This document shows, one piece after another, positions 17,758 through 27,340 of a stretch of 64,000 nucleotides of DNA (position 1 is the stretch's first letter; each line of letters opens with the position of its first letter). The stretch is from contig CAKSZF010000001.1 in the NCBI GenBank assembly GCA_934525405.1, positions 100,554-164,553 on the forward strand, given 5' to 3'. A program made the translations under genes and the position numbers. A model generated the notes under the pieces. That model searched no databases and was not told the DNA's origin. It saw only the letters and a program-made list of their open reading frames with translations. This DNA is from an uncultured Faecalibacterium sp. (GTDB lineage Bacteria; Bacillota; Clostridia; Oscillospirales; Ruminococcaceae).

Positions 17758-20172
17758 ATGGAAACAAGCTACTTAAAAACATTAGAACTGGATAAGATTA
17801 TCGCCCGTGCAGCAGAAGGCTGCGTGTGCAAGGAAGCCCGTGCCATGCTGCTGGCCATTGAGCCGCAGTGCGACCCGGACGAGGTGCGCTACGCACTGGA
17901 ACAGACGGATGCCATCAACACCCTGCTGATCAAAAACGGCTCGCCGCGCTTTGGCGGGGTAGAGGGGGTCAGCCAGCTTGCCGCCCGTGCTGTAAAGGGC
18001 GGGGTGCTTTCCATGGGTGAGCTGCTGATGGTGGCCGGTGCGCTGCGCAATTTCCAGCACTTGACCAGCTGGTACGGATCCTCTGAGCATGACGCGTTGC
18101 CAACCGATGATCTGTTTTACGCGCTGGCACCAGAACCGGGCCTTGAGCAGCAGATCTCCAGTGCTATTCTTGCACCGGATGCCATGGCAGATACAGCTTC
18201 CCGCACGCTGGCAGAGCTACGCAAAAAGATACGCGCCACCGAGAACAGCATTCGCGACCGGCTGGAAAGCATGGTACGCAATATGGATACCTCCAAATAC
18301 CTGCAGGAGAGCGTGGTTTCCATGCGCAACGGCCGGTATGTTGTGCCGGTCAAGAGCGAGTATCGCGGCGAGGTGAGCGGCATCATCCACGATGTATCCT
18401 CTACGGGCGCTACGGTGTTTGTGGAGCCGCAGGCAGTGGTGGAAGCCAATGCCCGCATCCTGCAGTACCGCGCACAGGAAGCGCAGGAGATCGAGCGCAT
18501 TCTGGTGGCCTTTACCGCACAGGTAGCCGCCATTGAGCCGCAGTTCCAGTACAGCTACAAGGCTATGCTGGAAATCGACATCCTACTGGCGAAAGCGCGG
18601 CTTGCGCTGGAACTGAAAGCCTTCAAGCCCGCTGTGCGGACGGATTCTTCTTTTAACCTGATCCGTGCCCGCCACCCGCTGATCGACCCGCAGAAGTGCG
18701 TTCCTGTGGATATTGCACTGGGCGGGGAGTATGATTCCTTGATCATCACCGGCCCGAACACCGGCGGTAAAACAGTCACTCTGAAAACCGCCGGTCTGCT
18801 GTGCGCCATGGCACAGTGCGGCTTTTTGATCCCGGCAGACGAGCGCAGCGAGATCTGCGTATTTGATGAATTTCTGGTGGATATCGGTGATGAACAGAGC
18901 ATTGAACAGAGCCTTTCCACCTTCTCCGGTCACATGAAAAAAATCACCGGTATTCTGGAACTTGCCATGCCGCACACCCTTGTGCTGCTGGACGAGCTGG
19001 GTGCCGGTACCGACCCCGCCGAGGGTGCCGCGCTGGCAGTTGCCATCATTGAGGAGCTGCGTCGCCGTGGTGTGCTGCTGATGGCGACCACTCACTATGC
19101 GGAACTGAAGGTTTTTGCGCTGGAGACTAAGGGCGTGGTAAACGCCAGCTGCGAGTTTGATTTGGAGACTCTGCGTCCCACCTATAAGCTGAGCGTGGGC
19201 GTACCAGGCAAATCCAACGCATTCCTGATCAGCGAAAAACTGGGCATTCCCAGCCGTGTTATTGAGGCCGCCCAGCAGCATTTGTCTGCCGAGGACAAGC
19301 GTCTGGATGCGGTTCTGGGGCAGTTGGACGATCTGAAGCTTCAACTGAAGGAAAGCCAGAACGAAGTGGAGCAGCTGCGCAACGAAGCCTCCCATCAGCT
19401 GGAAGCTGCCCGCAAAAAGCGGGACGAGTTGATCCAGCAGGGCGAAAACGAATTGGAAGCTGCCCGTGCCAAGGCGCGCACGCTGGCACAGCAGGTGGAA
19501 ACACAGGCCTACGCGCTGACCGATGAACTGCGCCAGCTGCAAAAGGACGAGCGCATGAGCGCCCAGCAGAAGGCACAGCGTGCCCGTGAAATTGCCAAAA
19601 AGGAGACCGAAAAGCTGTTTGCCGGTACAGAGGTGGTGCATAATCCCATTAAGGAGTTTGTGCCGCTGAAGGAGGTAAAAGTGGGGCAGGAGGTTTGCAT
19701 TGCAGAACTGAACCAGCTGGCCACCGTTCTGGCGCTGCCGGACAAAAACGGCGATGTTCTGGTGCGTGCCGGTATCATCAAGACCAAGGTACCCCTCAAG
19801 GGCTTGAAGCAGCCGGAAAAGCTGGTAAAAGAGCCAGCCACGCCCAAGACCAAGGCGCAGCAGCGGTATTCCCGCCTGACCGGCGATACCAACCGTCCCA
19901 ACGGCAGGGTAGAGCGCGTACAGCGCACCGCCAAAATGGAATGCAATCTGCTTGGACTTACGGTAGATGAGGCGCTGTCGGAGGTGGATTCCTTTATTGA
20001 CCGCGCTATCCTGAACGGACAGACAGTGATCTATCTGATCCACGGCAACGGCACCGGCGCACTGCGCACCGCCATCCATAAACATCTGCGCGGCAACCGC
20101 ATGGTCAAAAGCTTCCGTCTTGGCCGTTACGGCGAGGGTGAGAGCGGCGTGACGGTTGTAGAACTGAAATAA
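17758..20172 (+). CDS. mutS2: Endonuclease MutS2
   Basis: 804 aa, typical length. MutS-like clamp and ATPase without the mismatch-recognition domain. Walker A is TGPNTGGKT near residue 332, followed by LDELGAGTDPAEGAALA (Walker B and ABC signature). A long coiled coil spans about 515-640. The C-terminal Smr nuclease domain shows NLLGLTVDEAL and IHGNGTGALR. MutS2 suppresses recombination or rescues collided ribosomes, depending on species. A terminator follows. Confidence 0.93.
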   Translation: METSYLKTLELDKIIARAAEGCVCKEARAMLLAIEPQCDPDEVRYALEQTDAINTLLIKNGSPRFGGVEGVSQLAARAVKGGVLSMGELLMVAGALRNFQHLTSWYGSSEHDALPTDDLFYALAPEPGLEQQISSAILAPDAMADTASRTLAELRKKIRATENSIRDRLESMVRNMDTSKYLQESVVSMRNGRYVVPVKSEYRGEVSGIIHDVSSTGATVFVEPQAVVEANARILQYRAQEAQEIERILVAFTAQVAAIEPQFQYSYKAMLEIDILLAKARLALELKAFKPAVRTDSSFNLIRARHPLIDPQKCVPVDIALGGEYDSLIITGPNTGGKTVTLKTAGLLCAMAQCGFLIPADERSEICVFDEFLVDIGDEQSIEQSLSTFSGHMKKITGILELAMPHTLVLLDELGAGTDPAEGAALAVAIIEELRRRGVLLMATTHYAELKVFALETKGVVNASCEFDLETLRPTYKLSVGVPGKSNAFLISEKLGIPSRVIEAAQQHLSAEDKRLDAVLGQLDDLKLQLKESQNEVEQLRNEASHQLEAARKKRDELIQQGENELEAARAKARTLAQQVETQAYALTDELRQLQKDERMSAQQKAQRAREIAKKETEKLFAGTEVVHNPIKEFVPLKEVKVGQEVCIAELNQLATVLALPDKNGDVLVRAGIIKTKVPLKGLKQPEKLVKEPATPKTKAQQRYSRLTGDTNRPNGRVERVQRTAKMECNLLGLTVDEALSEVDSFIDRAILNGQTVIYLIHGNGTGALRTAIHKHLRGNRMVKSFRLGRYGEGESGVTVVELK

Positions 20173-20181
20173 TCCAACATG

Positions 20182-20215
20182 GACTGCCTTTTGAAAAATT
20201 GGCAGTCTTTTTTTG
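20182..20215 (+). terminator. Intrinsic terminator of the phoH-mutS2 run
   Basis: GACTGCC (20182-20188) pairs with GGCAGTC (20201-20207), followed directly by an eight-base T-run. Confidence 0.88.
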
Positions 20216-20282
20216 TTGCAGCGCAGGGAAAAGGCGAGTATACTCGTATTATAAATGTAAAACGAACAGGAAGTAAAGCTTT

Positions 20283-21146
20283 ATGCCAACCAGTCAGCGC
20301 AGACCAGTAAATAAACATAGCAAACGTAAAACGCACCACTGCAAAACGAGAAACCGGTTTTTACACGGTTTGCTGTTTGTTTTTGCGGCACTGATGCTCT
20401 GTTTCGGCCTGTTTTTATGGAAGGCGGCGCTGGAACTGAATGCACCCGCAGAATCCGCAGTCTCAACCTCAGCGGATGATTTTCGTCCTGTGGTGGGCGA
20501 CCCGCCGTACCGGGTGGCAATAGACGCCGGGCATGGCGGCAGCGACCCGGGCGCAAGGGGAGTGGTCGAAGAAAAACAGGTCACCGCAGCCACGGCTGCT
20601 GCACTGCTTCAGTGGTTAGAGCAGGACTCCAATTACATCCCACTGCAAACCCGGGAAAGCTTTGATGCAACCGCCACGCCTGCCCAGCGTGCAGCCGCCG
20701 CCAGTGCCCAAAGCCCGCAGCTGCTGCTGTCCATCCACGGCAACTCCACAGCCAACGGCTCTACGACGTCCGGGTTTGAGTGCTATCCGGCTGTGCCCGG
20801 ACGCACATGGCATCAGGAAAGTTTTTATTTTGCCCGGTTGCTGGCCGGTGGAATGCAGAGCATCGGCGCAAAGCTGCGCGGATGTGGGGGAGTGCGGTAC
20901 ATTTATTATCTGGAAAACGACCAGAAGCAGCTGGTGGAAAACACCTACACACAGGTGCGGCCAGAACGCAGCTTTACGCTGTTGGAGGATGTGGATTGTC
21001 CGGCAGTGTTGGCAGAGCAGTGCTTTGTAACAAACGCCGAGGATGTAGAGCGCTCTGGCAGTGAGGAGGGCTGCAAGAATGTGGCACGCATTTATTACGA
21101 AGCCATCTGTGCATACTTCGGCACAGAACCGCTGCCGATGAAATGA
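20283..21146 (+). CDS. N-acetylmuramoyl-L-alanine amidase, CwlD-like
   Basis: 287 aa. Membrane-anchored Amidase_3. Basic N-terminus (1-27), one membrane segment (about 28-46), then a zinc amidase domain. Zinc ligands are H84 (DAGHGGSDPG), a Glu in VVEEK (96-97) and H152 (SIHGNS); the catalytic Glu is in VLAEQCFVTN. It cleaves the amide between MurNAc and the stem peptide. CwlD homologues make muramic-lactam in spore cortex; with sporulation genes in this window that role is possible, but a general wall role is equally so. AGGAAG precedes the ATG. Confidence 0.85.
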   Translation: MPTSQRRPVNKHSKRKTHHCKTRNRFLHGLLFVFAALMLCFGLFLWKAALELNAPAESAVSTSADDFRPVVGDPPYRVAIDAGHGGSDPGARGVVEEKQVTAATAAALLQWLEQDSNYIPLQTRESFDATATPAQRAAAASAQSPQLLLSIHGNSTANGSTTSGFECYPAVPGRTWHQESFYFARLLAGGMQSIGAKLRGCGGVRYIYYLENDQKQLVENTYTQVRPERSFTLLEDVDCPAVLAEQCFVTNAEDVERSGSEEGCKNVARIYYEAICAYFGTEPLPMK

Positions 21147-21336
21147 GCATCGCATATAACATGACCTGTAACACACCAGAACAGCCACCGCAGGCATAAG
21201 TCAAACGCTTGAACATTACTGGTAATATGCCCAGCGGCGTAGAAAGTGGGCGTGCGCAAACTGAATAGCATCCACAGAAGCTGCCGGAAATCTGATAGAA
21301 AGAGAGAAGGGCAGTTTCTGTTTTTTGATTACTGAT

Positions 21337-21364
21337 GTTTCGTATAATGCACGTTATGCGAAAC
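21337..21364. other. dif: dif-like XerC/XerD recombination site
   Basis: Arms GTTTCGTATAA (21337-21347) and TTATGCGAAAC (21354-21364) flank a 6-nt centre TGCACG. The arms are inverted repeats matching at 10 of 11 positions, the exact 11-6-11 layout of chromosomal dif sites. Against the Bacillus dif as I recall it, the left arm shares about 8 of 11 bases and the right arm about 7 of 11, including the invariant inner TATAA/TTATG. A XerC/D-type recombinase gene lies 364 bp away. Confidence 0.62.
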
Positions 21365-21675
21365 TCAGGGAAGTGAAAAAGCCTATTTCCCGGATTTTTG
21401 GCGTTTCAGCCTCGGCTGGCTCATTTTTAGGCTTGGTTCAACCGTTCTACGCATTCTGCACTTTTTATCATATTTTATTGTTTTATTTGTCTCGCACTTG
21501 CAGATTGTTCCTGCGTTATGAGCTGCTTCATCGTTCGATTGCGCTTCATTTTGTTCCAGTAAGCATCTATGCGCTTGCTTTATAACATTTCATGCTGCGT
21601 TTTATAATTTGCAGTTTGCGGCTTATGTAGACATTGCTTTGTACGTTTCCATCAGATTGTTTCATTGTAAATTAT

Positions 21676-21724
21676 AAACCCCCATGGCAGCTTCCGGTCT
21701 GGCCGGATCGTGTCATGGGGGTTT
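21676..21724 (-). terminator. Terminator of the xer gene
   Basis: Read on minus, AAACCCCCATG (21724-21714) pairs with CATGGGGGTTT (21686-21676). A second small hairpin sits in the loop, and TTTATAATTTAC follows. It starts 4 bases after the xer stop codon. Confidence 0.75.
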
Positions 21725-21727
21725 GTG

Positions 21728-22945
21728 TCAGTTATCGCTCGGTGAATCGTCGGTTTCTTCGTTTGACATTTTTGACATTGCCGAAATATCTGCCCGGAAG
21801 CCATCCTGTGCAGTGCCCTCAAAGGCCGGCATCGGGCCGGACGGCTCAGAAACGTCCTCTCCCGCCGGGGCATTTTCGGTAGACGTCTTCCCTGCCGTTT
21901 CTGTTGTATCCAAGCTTGCTTTTGCAGCTTTTATGGGCAGTACCTTACCCAGCGGGTTTTCTTCAATGGCAGAGCGCACCTGAAATTCTTGTAGGTGCGT
22001 ATAAATTTGCGTCGTTCCCACACTGCTGTGACCCAGAAGCTGCTTGAGGGTAAGGATATCCACATTGCCGGTCTGATACATCAAAGTTGCAGCCGTGTGG
22101 CGCAGCTTATGGGTGGAAAAACCCTTCAGTCCGGCAGCCTTCATTGCGCCGGAGATCAGCTGCTCTACCCTGCGGTTTGAAATACGTTCCTTGCGCATCC
22201 GCGTAATAAATACCGCTTTTTCCTTGGGTGAGAGTCCTTCCATGGTGTTGCGCTTGCGCAGATATAGTCGCAATGCCTCCACGCAGGCATCATTCAGGTA
22301 AACCATGCGTTCCTTGTGCCCTTTGCCGAACAGGCGGATCTGCCGCTGCTCTAAGTCAATGTCTCCAAGATTCATGCCTACCAGCTCTGCAAGACGCATA
22401 CCGCAGTTGAGAAACAGCACCACCATGCAGTAGTCCCGTTCCGGGAAATCGCTCTGAGTCTGGGTACTCTCCAAAAGTGAGATAGACTGCTCTGCCGTCA
22501 GATATTTGGGCAATACTTTATCCTGCTTAGGTGGACGGATAGCCGCCGTAGGGTCCTCAGTTAAGCGGTTGACCTGATTGACCAGATAATCATAAAAGCC
22601 GTGCAGGCTGGCCAGTCGCCGGGCGGTAGAGGATTTTTTGTTGCCGCACTCTCGGTTTAAAAAGTACAGATATTCGTAGATGTCCTCTTTTGTTATGCTG
22701 CCCCAGAAGGCCGTATCCAGCCCTTTGGGGTCGATCTCCTTAAATTCTGCATCTGCGGTCACAAGCCCACGGCGGCGCTTCATAAAACGGCTGAAGGAAC
22801 GCAGATCGCAGTAATAACTGAACGCCGTATTGGCGCTTTTTCCGGCAATCACTTCAAGGTACCGCACATATTCTACAATATCCGGGGCAGCGTCCTCAAA
22901 GGGTGCGTGCTTGCCGGGGTTTCTTTCGTCCAGATAGATCGACAT
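21728..22945 (-). CDS. Tyrosine recombinase, XerC/XerD family
   Basis: 405 aa. N-terminal SAM-like DNA-binding domain (about 22-125) and a complete catalytic domain: R184, K208, H279, R282, H306 and nucleophile Y315 (QIYTH). The Xer core ends near residue 330; about 75 further residues rich in Thr, Ser, Glu and Pro form an unusual acidic tail. The gene starts 15 bases after radA and is probably co-transcribed with it. Position beside a dif-like site suggests it resolves chromosome dimers. An integrase of a mobile element is less likely because no other mobile genes are present. Confidence 0.85.
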   Translation of the reverse strand: MSIYLDERNPGKHAPFEDAAPDIVEYVRYLEVIAGKSANTAFSYYCDLRSFSRFMKRRRGLVTADAEFKEIDPKGLDTAFWGSITKEDIYEYLYFLNRECGNKKSSTARRLASLHGFYDYLVNQVNRLTEDPTAAIRPPKQDKVLPKYLTAEQSISLLESTQTQSDFPERDYCMVVLFLNCGMRLAELVGMNLGDIDLEQRQIRLFGKGHKERMVYLNDACVEALRLYLRKRNTMEGLSPKEKAVFITRMRKERISNRRVEQLISGAMKAAGLKGFSTHKLRHTAATLMYQTGNVDILTLKQLLGHSSVGTTQIYTHLQEFQVRSAIEENPLGKVLPIKAAKASLDTTETAGKTSTENAPAGEDVSEPSGPMPAFEGTAQDGFRADISAMSKMSNEETDDSPSDN

Positions 22946-22960
22946 AGTTTCCTCGTTTCA

Positions 22961-24364
22961 TCACAGGCGGTCATTTTTCAGCGCATTGATGGCGTCTGCA
23001 ATATACGCCGCACCGACCAGCTTCATACCGGGATAATCTGCAGCATTCAGGTGCGCAAGGCTGTGCTTGGGAATGACCGCCCGCTCAAAGCCGATACGCT
23101 CAGCCTCGCGCAGACGCTGTTCCAAATTGGGCACACTACGCACTTCCCCACCCAGACCTACCTCTCCGATAGCGATAAGCTTATCGCTGACCGGGCGGTC
23201 CAGCAGCGAAGAGACCATGCTCAGACAGACTGCAAGGTCGCAGGCGGTATCCCGCAGCGCGATGCCGCCCACAATGTTGACGTAGACATCCAGATTGCCA
23301 AAGAAGTACCCTGCCCGCTTTTCCAGCACAGCGATCAAAAGATTCATGCGGTTATAGTCGTATCCGCTGCAGGCGCGGCGGGGTGCCGGGAAATTTGTCT
23401 TGGTGGCAAGCGCCTGAATCTCGCTCAGAATGGGACGGCTTCCCTCCATGGTGCAGGCCACACAGTTGCCGGAAACGCCCAGCGGACGTCCCTCCAATAG
23501 CATCTTGGAGGGGTTTTCAATCTCGGCAAGTCCTGTGCCGGTCATATCGAACATTCCCAGCTCATTGGTAGAGCCATAGCGGTTTTTTGCTGCCCGCAGA
23601 ATGCGGTACGGCAGCATCTTGTCGCCCTCAAAGTAGAGCACTGTATCCACGATATGCTCCATGACCTTGGGGCCTGCAATTGCGCCATCCTTATTTACGT
23701 GACCCACGATGAACATGGGAATCTCCTGCTTTTTGGCCACCGCCAGCAGCCGTGCAGCACTCTCCTTCACCTGACTGACCGTACCGGAGGAGGACGAGAT
23801 GTCCATGCAGCGCATGGTCTGGATAGAGTCGATAACCACAAGATCCGGCTTTTCCTTTTCGATCAGGCCGCAGATTTCGTCCACATCGTTCTCTGCTGCC
23901 AGAAAGATGTTATCCTGCGGCACTTTCAGCCGCGCTGCCCGCAGCTTGACCTGCCGGACAGACTCCTCGCCGGTGATATACAGCACGCTGTGCTGGTTGG
24001 AGATGGCACCGCACAGCTGCAACAGCATGGTGGATTTGCCCACGCCCGGCTCACCGCTCAAAAGCACCACGCCGCCCAGAACGATACCGCCGCCCAATAC
24101 GCGGTCCAGCTCAGAGATGCCGGTCAGAATGCGGCTTTTTTCCTCGGTCGTGCTGATTTCTGACAGCCGCCGGGCAGTCAGGGTGGTCACGCCCTCCTGA
24201 CGAGACGCAGCAGCCTGCCGAGCGGCAGGTGTTCCCGCCTTGGGAGCTTCGGCCACAACATCCTCGTTCATGGTATTCCAGCTGCCGCAGCTGGGGCAGC
24301 GCCCCATCCAGCGGGGGCTTGTCTCTCCGCAATTGGAGCATACATAGACGGATTTTAGTTTCAT
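22961..24364 (-). CDS. radA: DNA repair protein RadA
   Basis: 467 aa. RecA-related branch-migration ATPase. N-terminal zinc finger C9-x2-C12 and C23-x2-C26, Walker A GEPGVGKST near residue 107, the RadA-specific KNRYGSTNELGMF motif in mid-protein, and a C-terminal Lon-protease-like domain (FFGNLDVYVNIVGG). Lies upstream of xer and downstream of a SpoIIM-like gene. Confidence 0.94.
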   Translation of the reverse strand: MKLKSVYVCSNCGETSPRWMGRCPSCGSWNTMNEDVVAEAPKAGTPAARQAAASRQEGVTTLTARRLSEISTTEEKSRILTGISELDRVLGGGIVLGGVVLLSGEPGVGKSTMLLQLCGAISNQHSVLYITGEESVRQVKLRAARLKVPQDNIFLAAENDVDEICGLIEKEKPDLVVIDSIQTMRCMDISSSSGTVSQVKESAARLLAVAKKQEIPMFIVGHVNKDGAIAGPKVMEHIVDTVLYFEGDKMLPYRILRAAKNRYGSTNELGMFDMTGTGLAEIENPSKMLLEGRPLGVSGNCVACTMEGSRPILSEIQALATKTNFPAPRRACSGYDYNRMNLLIAVLEKRAGYFFGNLDVYVNIVGGIALRDTACDLAVCLSMVSSLLDRPVSDKLIAIGEVGLGGEVRSVPNLEQRLREAERIGFERAVIPKHSLAHLNAADYPGMKLVGAAYIADAINALKNDRL

Positions 24365-24438
24365 GTCTGTCCCTCATTTATTATGGTCTTTTGTTATTGT
24401 AACACACTGTGCCAAAACCCGCAAGAAAAGGATGCCGT

Positions 24439-25185
24439 TCACAGGCGGCTGCCCAGATACGAAAGCCCTGCGGCTGCACCGCACAGCGGCAGCAGGATTA
24501 CCATGGTTAGCAGATACTGTCCCAGCAGCGCCTGTACACCGGGGCGGGCTTGTCCGCCGGGATGCTTGCGGAAAGAATATGCATGGATACGGCTGCTGAC
24601 CTGCAAAGCACAAGCCCCGAAAAAACACAGACATCCGCTTGCTGCCGCCGCAGGAAAGCCTGTCCACAACAGTATCAGAAGCACCGTTTTCCACCCACCT
24701 GCGGCATAAAGCTGCACCATAAGCAGCCCACTGCCCAAGCCGTACAGCATCATGCTGCCAAAGATCATTACAGGACCAAGGGCAGACAGCCCCAATGCCA
24801 GAAACAGGCTGACCACAAGGCCGAGAGCCAGATATTCCATGCCGAAAAGCTGTACCGCCCCCTGCATACTGCCCGGTGCAAACAGCCCTTGCCATGCTTC
24901 CAGATAATACCGCAGCAGTTCTGCCTGCCGGGCATCGCATACGGCCTGCAATACACCGGCCGCCGAACTCCCCAGCAGAAAAGCCGCGGCCAGCAGCCAG
25001 CAATCCCGGGTGGCGTGACGCTTCGCCGGAATGCAGGGTTCTTTTTGTGGCAATTGCTCTACGGGTTTCGGTGCAGTTTCCGGTACAGTCGGCAGAGCGG
25101 ACTCTGCTTTCTGCACCGGCAGGCTGACCGTCTGCGGCAGTAAAGATAAGGTTTCTTCCGTTTTTTCTTGTTCGTAGATCCACAT
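24439..25185 (-). CDS. SpoIIM-like (DUF95) membrane protein
   Basis: 248 aa. About 75 N-terminal residues are proline- and glutamate-rich and soluble; the rest has four or five membrane helices. Layout resembles SpoIIM: a first helix followed by a polar segment with RYYLEAWQ, then GLSALGPVMIFGSMMLYGLGSG, GWKTVLLILLWTGFPAAA and a last helix near the end. SpoIIM acts with SpoIID/SpoIIP in peptidoglycan remodelling during engulfment. I take the ATG at 25185, 10 nt after GAGGAG. Identification is by topology and weak motif likeness only; in B. subtilis spoIIM lies near xerD. Confidence 0.5.
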   Translation of the reverse strand: MWIYEQEKTEETLSLLPQTVSLPVQKAESALPTVPETAPKPVEQLPQKEPCIPAKRHATRDCWLLAAAFLLGSSAAGVLQAVCDARQAELLRYYLEAWQGLFAPGSMQGAVQLFGMEYLALGLVVSLFLALGLSALGPVMIFGSMMLYGLGSGLLMVQLYAAGGWKTVLLILLWTGFPAAAASGCLCFFGACALQVSSRIHAYSFRKHPGGQARPGVQALLGQYLLTMVILLPLCGAAAGLSYLGSRL

Positions 25186-25226
25186 AAGCTGTTTTCTCCT
25201 CTGATGCATTCGATTTGCCGGATCAA

Positions 25227-25625
25227 TCAACGAAGTGCGTGCCTGCGGCTGCGCAGGGTGACGCCAAAAAGCCCGCCAATGCAGCCGCAGAACAGCACCG
25301 CCAGAATACGGCACACCACAGCAGGCTCGGCTGTGACACCGTTCCATACAGCAGAGAGCGTTAGCGGCACTGCCAGAAAGGTACTTTGAAGCAGTCCTGT
25401 CAGCAGACCACGCGCCTTTTTGCGGAAAGCTGCCGCCAGTGCACACAGCAGGCTGCCCATGCACACAGCTGTTGTGGCAAGTATCGGCACTACACTGCCG
25501 GAGCAGCCCTGCCCGGCCATCAGCTGCGCAAAACCAGCTAGAGCTGCCGCTGTTACGGCCACCCCTAGCACCCCGAAAAGCAGAAATGAAAGAAGTTCTG
25601 CCGGGAAACCTCGAGATTCAGACAT
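25227..25625 (-). CDS. TIGR04086/YrzE-like membrane protein
   Basis: 132 aa, about four membrane helices, Gly/Ala/Leu-rich. The small TIGR04086 family (YrzE in Bacillus) sits beside yajC, as here. The ATG at 25625 is preceded at 10 nt by GGGAGG, which lies within the 3' arm of the hairpin that follows yajC. Function unknown. Confidence 0.65.
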   Translation of the reverse strand: MSESRGFPAELLSFLLFGVLGVAVTAAALAGFAQLMAGQGCSGSVVPILATTAVCMGSLLCALAAAFRKKARGLLTGLLQSTFLAVPLTLSAVWNGVTAEPAVVCRILAVLFCGCIGGLFGVTLRSRRHALR

Positions 25626-25630
25626 AACAA

Positions 25631-25669
25631 AACCGCCTCCCTGCACATAGTCTATGCAGGGAGGCGGTT
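25631..25669 (-). terminator. yajC terminator overlapping the next gene's ribosome site
   Basis: A perfect 15-bp inverted repeat (AACCGCCTCCCTGCA 25631-25645 with its complement 25655-25669) and, on minus, TTTTGTT after the 3' arm. The GGGAGG ribosome site of the following gene (25641-25636) is inside the stem. Confidence 0.82.
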
Positions 25670-25691
25670 CATGTATGCACGGTATAAATGC

Positions 25692-26009
25692 TTACTTCTT
25701 ATCGGCAGGAGCCTTGTCCATGTTCAGCTTTTCGACAGAAGAGATAGCAGACTTGGTAAAGCGGATCTTCACGCGGTCAGCGCCGGTCTCCAGAACAAAG
25801 GTGTCATCCTTGATGGCGACAACGCGGCCAATGACGCCGCCGATGGTAGTGACCTGATCGCCGATCTCCAGACTGCTGCGCATAGCGGCATCCTTCTTTT
25901 CCTGCTTCTTCTGGGGACGGTAGATCATGAAGTACAGCAGGACCAGCATCAGTGCCAGCGTGAAGAACAGGCTGATATAGCCTTCGGACGTGGTAGTCAG
26001 AAATTGCAT
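25692..26009 (-). CDS. yajC: Preprotein translocase subunit YajC
   Basis: 105 aa. Accessory subunit of the SecDF-YajC complex in the membrane. One N-terminal helix (about residues 9-29, ending MIYRPQKKQEKK) and a cytoplasmic domain with GDQVTTIGGVIGRVVAI, both diagnostic. GAGAGGAG precedes the ATG. Downstream of tgt, a classic arrangement. Confidence 0.94.
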   Translation of the reverse strand: MQFLTTTSEGYISLFFTLALMLVLLYFMIYRPQKKQEKKDAAMRSSLEIGDQVTTIGGVIGRVVAIKDDTFVLETGADRVKIRFTKSAISSVEKLNMDKAPADKK

Positions 26010-26083
26010 GGGGCAAAATCTCCTCTCAAAAATTCAGATAATGCTATTATACCCTCTTATCGGTCTTGTTGCAAGGCTAAAGT

Positions 26084-27295
<1,212 letters not shown>

Positions 27296-27340
27296 TTATC
27301 AGAATGATCACGGTAGCATTATGCCGCAATTGCAAATGGA

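Larger units (their letters stand above)
21147..21727. other. Gene-free AT-rich interval containing the dif-like site
   Basis: 581 bp between the amidase and the recombinase gene. No ORF with a ribosome site is seen; the 86-codon frame at 21325 lacks one and has unlike composition. The stretch from about 21300 to 21675 is clearly richer in A/T than its surroundings. It contains the dif-like site at 21337-21364 and the recombinase terminator at 21676-21724. Confidence 0.6.

Noticed and set aside
18583..20085. 500-codon minus-strand frame opposite mutS2
   Set aside because: Shadow of mutS2; no family motif, no start signal.
21325..21585. 86-codon frame in the dif-containing gap
   Set aside because: No ribosome site, composition unlike neighbours, and it covers the dif-like site.
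21728..22945. Integrase of a mobile element
   Set aside because: No excisionase, phage or conjugation genes and no flanking direct repeats seen; tight pairing with radA and a dif-like site favours a housekeeping Xer.
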